The notes beneath the pieces were generated by a model. The model was not told the origin of the DNA. It saw nothing but the letters and a program-made list of their open reading frames with translations, and did not search any database. DNA of 64,000 nucleotides, from the NCBI GenBank assembly GCA_002099365.1, contig MSED01000014.1, positions 62,001 to 126,000 on the forward strand, in the 5' to 3' direction. The position numbers were made by a program, and so were the translations under genes. Positions 56,060-64,000 of the stretch are shown here, in pieces; the stretch's first letter is position 1; each line of letters starts with the position of its first letter. Origin of the DNA: Phialophora verrucosa (taxonomy: Eukaryota; Ascomycota; Eurotiomycetes; Chaetothyriales; Herpotrichiellaceae).

Positions 56060-58538
56060 CTTCAATCGCCCAGCGGCTCAGAAATGTGCCATCCTACCAG
56101 CGGGCCTCGTCGAAGAAAAGTGTCGTCTGCTCGTCTGTCTGAGTGGTCGTGTGAACTGGGCCATCGGAATCAGTATCGGATCGCCCCTCCAAGCTCCGTC
56201 AAGCGCACCTTGTTGCATGGAGCCAAGCTCCGCAGAATCCGAGACGAGCTCATCGTCGGCGATTGCAATACTTCGACCTTCAAGGTGAAGACAGGAGCAG
56301 GTCGCGGCGTGGCACGGCGTGGCGTGGCGTGGCGTGGGCAAAAAGAGCGCAGGAGACTGAATGAATGTCAAGTCAATTGACAATGAACCAAGATCCATGA
56401 TGCGAGCTCAAAGTTGCAGGTGGATCGACCGACCGACCGCGCCCGAGGCTACCTTCCGACGCCCTCCATGGACCAATCACACGACGGCTATTTCAACAGC
56501 ACTTCCTAGAAGACTACGAGGAGTGTGAGGAACTGGACGCTTACAGAACCCAGGCATCCTACCAACTCGCGAAAATGCCATATTAAGGGAGCATAACGCC
56601 GACAGACATTCTGTGAGACTTCGGTGGGAAATCGGCGGTCACAATAGGCCATGTGGATGCTTCGATTGACGAGAATGCTCAGCACTGACAGACTTCAGCG
56701 ACTCCTGGTTCGGTTGAGCACCCAGAACAAATTTCATAATGCCTAGATCCGAATATCCCTCTGGAACATTTTGACCATAATGTACAGGAGCAAGCGTTCA
56801 GCTTCATCAAGTCCATCGTGCGCATTTAGCAGTGACTCCAAGCCTGCAGTGATCACTTGCACCTGCTGGGCTTTTTCAGCTTTACGCGGCCTTCGTGACG
56901 CCAAAGGAGGGACGATGCTTTCGTTGCGGTAGATATAACCCTGAAAGACTAACAGGATCTTTGAAAGGTAAGGATCCCTAATTATAACGATGCAAGGTTT
57001 ACCTCTTTCACACTCCGACCCTTCTTAGAAGACGACGGACTTTCATCCATCTACTTCATCTATCTTCTCGTTGCCCCGACGTCGATGGGCACCCCGACGC
57101 ATTGTTACTCTCTGTCCTCCAAGAACATGTCGCCCATGTGGAAATCGTGATGGCTCGCCTTAGGGGCGAAGACTCCTAGGGGCTACACTTTTGTACCCAT
57201 CGCTATCGCATTTTCATACCCGACTTCGTCCATGACGAGTACCGGGATGATCTTGGTCTACTAAAGAACAGCATTGGCGCAAATCATCAGATAGGGTCAA
57301 CACCCGGGTGCGGCGCTCATTCACTGATTGTGGCTACCACTACAGGAAATTATGGACGTCGAGTACCACTCTACTCCCGCCAGTATCGGATGGATCCTAG
57401 AGGCCTCGTTGATAGCTTTCTGGGGGGGCATGTCGTCTGTGATGAGTTTCATCGAGGATATACCCAAGAGTAGGTGCAAGCAGATACTCCCCAAGCTCTC
57501 TTCCTCCCCACCACGCTCGAACTCGTCTTGGGATCATCGATGCGCTTCCCATGATCAAGGTGATGAATACAGTGTCACCCTTTATCGACCAGCATCCTCT
57601 ACGTGGGCTATTTACTTCCTTGGGGCATTTACCGCCCTCCGAGACACACGGCATCTACACCAGGAAGGTAAACTCGATCCAGCCAAGTCGGCTACCTTCG
57701 CAGGCTGCGTCGCCGCTCTTCGGGTTGCGTTGGTGATTCAGCGGAGCAACGACATCCTACAGAACGGTAAGTAGCTGTTGTTGTAGAGAAAACTTCAAAT
57801 CTGTAGCACTAGTCCATTTCACTGTCTGTTCCCTCGCTCGATAATTACCAATTACCAGTGACCGCCAGCCACGGACGCTGTTCGTTCTACAGTAACGAGG
57901 CGCTTCTGGGTGCCAAGAGGATTGCCCTATGCAGCAGTCCCACGCGAGCAATTACTGTCGCGCATACGAGTACGATGGCAGCCTGTTCAGGGCGGCGTGG
58001 GCGGCTCTGGCCCGCGTAGTCTTCAGGCTTCCTGGTGTATTAAAGGATTCCCAGCTCGGCGGTCGTGAGTGACGCCATTGCCTCGGGGCGCTGCAGGAAC
58101 GCGCTCCACCATTTTTCAGCTCCTCGAGGAGCTCGCAACTCCTCGACAATGTGGCGTGTGTCCAGCACGGATCGCCAGCACAGCTGCAAAGGACGATCCT
58201 TCCATGTGTGCAGCTAACTCGCCAAGGTTGGTTGGCTAGTGTCAAGCCTCCAAGTCTAGTGTGCGTGTACATCGAGGATTCCTTCCAAGTTTCAGTCCTC
58301 GGGTGACAGTTGCGACTGCGTGCTCTCGTTATCAACCGTTCGCCATGTCTGCAACTGGCGCTTCCCTGATCTCCTTCTGCTTCGTGATCTAATGTGAAAG
58401 ACTTCTTCTGATATACCCAAGACACTCCTTGCAAGCACGAATCCCTCCTTGTACGGCGATCACCGAGCCCCTCCTTTCCATCCTGCCGCTCCCCGAACCC
58501 GTGCAATCCAGAGACATAGAGGATCCGTCCGCTGAAAG
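56060..58538. other. Divergent intergenic region, 2.5 kb, SDH1 and PLC1 promoters plus possible gene relic
   Basis: A GGCGT pentamer array lies at about 56305-56338, 250 bp upstream of the SDH1 start, with GACC repeats near 56425. A plus-strand frame at 57352-57774 (first ATG 57352; includes GWILEASLIAFWGGMSSVMS) has a hydrophobic start but no recognised family; surrounding frames look interrupted, as in a decayed gene. The rest is promoter. Confidence 0.45.
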
Positions 58539-61185
58539 ATGATGGCACACGCGATAATGAGCCAGACCCTTCCTGCGCGTGCCGCAGGAGGTGGACAACC
58601 GTCAGAGGCAGTCTCGCACTTGCCCCTCCAACCGTTCTCAGAGTCTGTACTGTCCCACCTCCTTTCAGTTCGCAAGGGTATCGAATCACAAGATGGCGAG
58701 AAGTTCAGCGACGAAGTCGCGTGGCTGACATACATGGCTTCTGATACGTCGAATGCGATGTCGGCACCCGTTGGCAACGATCTCAGTCACCCCATGTCCT
58801 CCTACTTCATAAGCTCGAGCCACAATACATACCTGTCGGGCCACCAGCTCTATGGCGAAGCGTCCGAGCTCGCTTACACGAATGTGCTCCGACGCGGTTG
58901 CAGATGTTTGGAAATAGATGTGTGGGATGGCGAAAGCGATTCAGATACCAGCTCCTCGGACGACGACGAAGAGAAGTCGGAACCAAAAGCCTCTCGCTGG
59001 GGGAAGGTCAAGGCTCGTGCCGCCCGCATGCGCTCACACTCACGTTCCGCCTCGCTCGCGGCCAGTGCCCCCAGCGGTGGACAGCCTCCCACGCCCTCTA
59101 GCACTCAAGCTTCGGCGGCACCAGGCCGACCTGATGATGTCGCGTCACCACGGCACGCGGAGCCAGCTGCCAATGGCTCCGACCATCTCTCTCCACAGCC
59201 GTCGCCGCCACTCGGTGCCAAGGGGGAGCCGAGAGTGCTTCATGGATACACCCTGACCCAATCTGTCACTTTCCGCTCGGTATGCCATGCCATCAGGGCT
59301 TCCGCCTTTGTGGGAACGGACTTGCCTTTGATCGTCTCTCTGGAGGTCCACGCATCCCTGGAACAGCAGCAAGTCATGGTCGAGATCATGCGCGATGTCT
59401 GGTCCGGATATTTGGTGTCGCTTAAGAGCGGCACCGAGATTTCGGCTCTCCCTCCTCCCGAGGCCCTCAGGCGAAAGATCCTGATCAAAGTCAAATGGAC
59501 GCCGAACACAGAGACGGGCGAGTCCAACGATCCTGTCGAGCACGTCCACTCGAATTCGTCTGAGGGCACCGCCGACTCGATACCCACGTCCCCCGAAAAA
59601 CGAAAGAAGGCATCCAAAGTCCTGGCCACGTTGTCGGAACTGGGAGTGTACACTCGCGCGTACACTTTCAGGCATTTCTCACAGCCGGAAGCCGCTCTGC
59701 CAAACCACGTCTTCAGCTTGTCCGAGAACAAGGTTCACAGTATGCATTCCGACCCGTCGCACGGCCCGGCACTGTTCGACCACAACAGGAAATTCCTCAT
59801 GCGCGTGTTCCCTAAAGGCACAAGGATCAACAGCTCGAACGTCGACCCGACATTTCATTGGAGAGTAGGCGCCCAAATGGTGGCCTTGAACTGGCAGAAA
59901 ATGGACAAGGGGATGATGCTCAACGAGGGCATGTTCGCGGGAACTGGTGGATGGGTCCTCAAGCCGGAAGGCTATCGGTGTACCACGACAACTGGTACGC
60001 CCGACAACTCGCTTCAGCCCAAGAGACGTGTCAGCCTGGAAATCCGCTTGCTCGCGGCGCAGAGGTTGCCCTTACCTGCCGACAAGGACGCCTCACACGC
60101 GCACAAGATGAAACCATATGTCAAGGCACAATTACACGTCGATCCTCCTGGCGCTCCCGGTCAGAGTAAGGAGGGTGAGGGGGGCGGGAATGGCAAAGAC
60201 GACTTCCAGCCGTATGGCGGTGAGGAGAAGGATTCCACCGTTCATAAACGAAGATCGGCCACGGGTCGCACGGATTGTCCAGACTTCAACGGTGAGGTGA
60301 TGAGCTGGTACAACACATCCAACGTCACTCAAGAATTGAGCTTCATCAGGTACGTACTTTATTTCGTTACACTGTTCGCACACGTCCTGGCCGGGTTCTC
60401 AATTCCGCTCCATCCCCACCAAAGAGCTGCGTCCAGTCGCAGACAGAACTCGTGGTTCGCGTTGGGTCGAACTCCGTTGCCATGAGGCGCGTGGCAGTCC
60501 TGGAATTTCGCACTACATGTTCACCGCAAATTCTTGTCCGGCCTGACGATGCTTTGCTCGTACCCCCTTCCGGCTGTCTCGTCCACGTCTCCGCTCGGCC
60601 GTCCCCTGAGATGCAGAAGATCTAATGAGGCTCGACGTCGAGAGGAGGGCCATCAGGCTGGCGATCCGATGAGCCGTCGGACGAGACAAGGCTCCGTTTC
60701 CGCCCGCGATGACACGAACTTTCGAGCTACTGCAGGTTCGTCCACGAGCTTGGACCACTTGCGGAAACAACAGCCATCAGATGAGATACGACGGCCTCGT
60801 TCTCGAGCTTCTTTCCCGGCATGAAGGGGCCGGGACGGCTGCACCATTGTGTCACGCTGATCGATCATCCATGCACGATCGTGTTACATTACATGACGCC
60901 CGGGCAACTTACGCCCACCGTGGTGTCGCTTTCTGCTATAGCGCGCTTGCGTCGATGTGACGTGTCATATGCGACCGTGATCATTCTCCTGAGATCATTC
61001 CTGACTCCTTGCATAGACTAAAGATAATGGACGACCGTTCAATGGGCAAAGACAACATGCTCGGGTGGGCGTGCATCCGACTTGACCGCCTTCAGTCAGG
61101 CTACCGGTTCGTCCATTTGCTCAATTCATCTGGCGTGCCATCTCCCGGGGCCTTGCTTGTGCACGTCTCCAAGCGCATGGAATGA
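58539..61185 (+). CDS. PLC1: Phosphoinositide-specific phospholipase C (PLC1/delta type)
   Basis: Model join(58539..60349,61017..61185), 659 residues. Cleaves PIP2 to IP3 and diacylglycerol at the plasma membrane, calcium-dependent. X domain from about residue 85: MSSYFISSSHNTYLSGHQL (catalytic His), GCRCLEIDVWDGE, then a roughly 100-residue disordered acidic/basic insert, then RVLHGYTLTQSVTFRSV (second His), GTDLPLIVSLEVHASLEQQQ. Y domain: LGVYTRAYTFRHFSQ, FDHNRKFLMRVFPKGTRINS, PTFHWRVGAQMVALNWQ, GGWVLKPEGYR. C2 domain: VSLEIRLLAAQRLPLP, DFNGEVMSWYNTSN, ELSFIR, then in exon 2 LKIMDDRS, WACIRLDRLQSGYRFVHLL. The 667-nt intron is more than ten times the local norm; the joint restores a normal C2 strand. 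Two ATGs lie within the first seven codons. Confidence 0.9.
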
Positions 61186-64000
61186 GGGAGCGGTGGAAGT
61201 GAGTGAGCTTAGGGCCGCGGCTCAGCCTGGGGGGCTTCCCCGCTCTAGCGCGGAATGCTCCCCTTTTACGAGAAGGATCATTGGGTCAAGGGCGTGGTGA
61301 CGCCAAATTTCCCACAATCTGGTTCATCGTGGAAGGGCTTTCTGGTCGGCGCCGGGACGCGACTTTCGTGTGCCAGCAGCGAAAGAGCGCAAGCCGCCCC
61401 ACCAGTGCCTCACCTCCAAGCAGATCAAAGCTGCAAAGTTGTCTGGCTTTGTTTTCCGCCTCGGCTTTACGCATCTAGAGGTATCGGAACCCAATCAGAT
61501 CTCCCCCGCCTTCACTGCGCGACAAAATGTGGACTTTCTTCTGGCATTGCTTATGTCGCCACCCCTTGAGTCGTCTCCCAGAGCCCAGTATTCTTCAGTC
61601 CGGCCCACCCTGCTTGGCAGTGGAGTGACCCGAGCGTGAAATGCCGCTCGCAGCCCTGGGGTTCTCGTGCAAGAGGAATGGTCGGTTGGGGGCCGGATGT
61701 GCTTAGTGGGTGCGATTGCGGCGACCTGCCGAGCCATCTGGGTCTGACCAGGCGTTAGTTGGTATCTTTGTGCCGTCCCAAACTCCAATGCCCTGCAAAG
61801 CCTGAAGGAGCTGCTGTGCTTTTCGCGAGGCGTGACTGCGTCCCTCTTGTATCACCTGATATGGTCTCTGACAGCTCGCCATAGGTTGCACTGGCACCCC
61901 TGTCAAGTCGATTAGTCGGGGAAGGTTGGGACTTGCGCCGCGACGGCGAAAAGCAGAATGCTACAAGTCAAACACATCGATCTCAACGGCGACTCACCGC
62001 CATCCTGGTGAAACTTCGTCCTGCTCACTATTGCAGGACGCAATCACGGCGTGTGTTCAGAGTTCCGTCCTACCGGCTGGGCACAAGCTACCATCGAGCG
62101 ACAGACTCAGCAGACTCCGACTGATCCGCGCCGGAGACAACGGCTTCGTACGAAACGTGCATATTGTGGCTCCGTCGGAGAGTGGACCTTCGCTGAGGCG
62201 CCCTTGTTCTCACAGCAGCTTGGATCTATGGACAAATATGGCACTTTTGTGAAGGTAAGATTGCGCGGGGATAGTCGCGGAGAGGATATAAGTCGACCGA
62301 AGTACGTAGTGGAAACGACGTCTCTCACCTGCTAGTCGAACCTTCTCAAAACCTTAGAGCGACGCTCGAACGATCACATTTCGCGTTGGCGCCTTTCCTC
62401 TTGACGCCTGTGCCATGAAGTTGACGGCCCTTCACCCTCGCAGCATTCTCCTCCACCAGGGAGGTGCTCCGAAGAGCAAAGCGCGTGGCGACCATGCAGA
62501 CGTTCAGACTCGACCGGTAGGAGACTCCACAGTGCTACCGATGAGGCAGAAGGCTGACCAAATCATGGCTGAAGATGAATGGAATACGGTGTCCTCGCTG
62601 CAAGGATAAGGGCCAAGAAGTCTGGGTCATACCGTACGGGAAAACCCTCCTGCTCTCCCGGTGACGATTCGTATTGCGAAGGCCATTTTCGTCAGGCTCT
62701 GGCATTCCGGAGACGGGCTGACCGACGATCGCAGGGGAACACGATGCCACAAGTGCGGCTATCCCTGTTGAAGGCGAAATACAGCTGCTTCGGGCTACCG
62801 CGGGTTGTGCCTGGGGCTTTTGCGTCTGGTGTTCGCGGTCCACTGACCACAGGGAAAAAGCAGCTTTAGGGCGACAGGGGTGCGGTTATCAGTCGGGATG
62901 TACACCAATGGTGGGAAACAAACGGGGTAAAACCACACTAGAATGTATCATGTATGGTCGGGCTCGGGGAAATTTTCTCCTTGAGGGCTCAGATCTTGCG
63001 TGCATGGAGATCAGCAAATGACAAGCATGGCAGAGACAGGGAACAGGCCGAGCGATGTCTCCTGTTTGTCATGTCGAGCTGGAGGGGCGTCGTCGACTGC
63101 TGACTCGGCACGGAGTTAATGACGATGTGCTAGACAAACCCTGCTGGGAATTCGCGACCCAAGCTTGACACACGACCGCCCTGCAGGTTGCGTTCGACTC
63201 TCCAAGTGTCGCACCCCTCGGCCCGTGAATTTGGGCGCTGGCACATGGACATGGCGAGGAAATGAGGCCGAATAACTCTCCTTTGACTGCCCACGAGCGA
63301 CTGCAAGGGGCGATCGGGTATCGAGGTCCCATAACCTTAGCAGGCAGTGGTTTCTGGCATCTGGGGCGCTTGTCAGGAGAGCAAGGGCGGGACAGATGAG
63401 GGATCAGTGAGGGATGGATGAGGAAGTGATGAGGTACTCTCAGACTAGTCATGCTAGGAGCCAAAGCTTACTGGACTGATCCGCACTAAACCAAAGCAGC
63501 CGGACCAATCGCAGCTGCACGACCCCACCGCCTGCTCAAAGGCTCGTGGTGATCCCGCTTCTTTGGTCGCTTTTTCCCAGGCACACTCCAACCACTGCAA
63601 GTTCCCATCGCTGCATAGCCTCTCCGATCCTTCCTGACGAAACCTGATCGTGCTCCATCGCGAGACGTCATTGGCGCATGGTCCTCGAACACGCAGATTC
63701 CCCGCAGGCCTCTTTTCACCGTCTTCTCACCAGCGAGCGCGAAGTAGCCTCGTGCAAGGATCGAATTTCCAGCAGGCAACGCCCTCGCAATCTTTTATCC
63801 GCCACACGAGTACTCGTATCTGCGACTCGGAGCGCGGGCCCGAACGAGCTCGGTACGCAGCCGACTTCGTTTCCACCGATTACCAAACCGTCATTTCCCA
63901 AGCACGACGTGCTGAATTGAAGTGACCTTCATTGCCTCCATTCGGTGCACTACGAGTACGCTTGCTCGCGCTCTTGGGGTACGCTACCTCACGTCGGCCG
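61186..64000. other. Terminal 2.8 kb with no supportable gene
   Basis: Several frames of 60-130 codons occur on both strands, but none shows a domain, a conserved motif or consistent splice structure. It may be a long promoter for a gene beyond the window, or a non-coding transcript region. Confidence 0.45.

Noticed and set aside
60534..60824. 96-codon frame inside the long PLC1 intron as a separate gene or extra exon
   Set aside because: Low-complexity Arg/Ser translation; including it would break the C2 strand that the direct splice restores.
61186..64000. Small ORFs at the right edge (for example 62579-62869 plus, 63069-63464 minus)
   Set aside because: No domain, no splice continuity and no start context that stands out from chance frames in GC-rich DNA.
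1..64000. CRISPR arrays, insertion sequences, attachment sites, bacterial promoters
   Set aside because: None seen; genome is eukaryotic with spliceosomal introns, and no spaced direct-repeat array or terminal-repeat transposon was found by eye.

Overview
The window is nuclear DNA from a filamentous ascomycete (Pezizomycotina). Evidence: most genes carry short spliceosomal introns (about 48-120 nt, GT..AG with CTAAC/CTGAC-type branch sites); intergenic gaps are 0.3-2.8 kb; and the gene content is typically fungal (NADPH oxidase with a NoxB-type N-terminal extension, Zn2Cys6 regulator, AFI1-type DENN protein, linker histone H1, many-intron MFS sugar transporter). The order or genus cannot be decided from the sequence. 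No CRISPR array, insertion sequence, prophage or bacterial operon was seen. I built exon models by hand; every multi-exon model given as a join keeps the reading frame at each junction.

Layout. 1-3255: C-terminal part of VPS8. 4363-6044: secreted GH16 glucanase. 6550-13804: a compact accessory locus with a SnoaL-like enzyme, a Zn2Cys6 regulator, an MFS sugar transporter and a second, divergent SnoaL-like paralogue. 14337-16115: one-span Ser/Thr- and Pro-rich surface protein. 18167-19271: four-span MARVEL-like protein. 19853-20876: EF-hand protein whose ATG is separated from the rest by an intron. 21506-23929: AFI1/DENN protein. 25544-27428: NoxB. 28944-29707: UBC4-type E2. 30379-31659: glutaryl-CoA dehydrogenase. 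32198-33724: FEN1/RAD27. 34843-36030: histone H1. 37546-38943: NYN-domain RNA-binding protein with a stop codon between its halves. 40313-41730 and 42081-43742: divergent RPT1 and CCT4. 44472-46481 and 47098-48570: cytochrome P450 followed by a monocarboxylate-type MFS transporter. 49585-50450: secreted CAP/PR-1-like protein. 52849-53511: 102-residue cupin. 53789-56059: SDH1 with two consecutive micro-exons. 58539-61185: phosphoinositide phospholipase C with a 667-nt intron. The last 2.8 kb shows no gene I can support.

How the genes relate. Most are single-copy housekeeping or signalling genes with no operon-like logic. Two places look like functional groupings. The first is the SnoaL-regulator-transporter-SnoaL locus, which reads like a small inducible uptake-and-catabolism (or tailoring) cluster; the transporter promoter carries a tandem element combining a CCAAT box and a CreA-type GTGGAG site. 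The second is the P450 plus MFS pair. RPT1 and CCT4, both proteostasis genes, share a 350-bp divergent promoter.

The most unusual things are in gene structure: two GC-AG introns in the sugar transporter, 15-, 21- and 25-nt micro-exons in three genes, an intron directly after the ATG, a very long intron in PLC1, and an in-frame TAG in the NYN gene that either a cryptic intron or readthrough must resolve.
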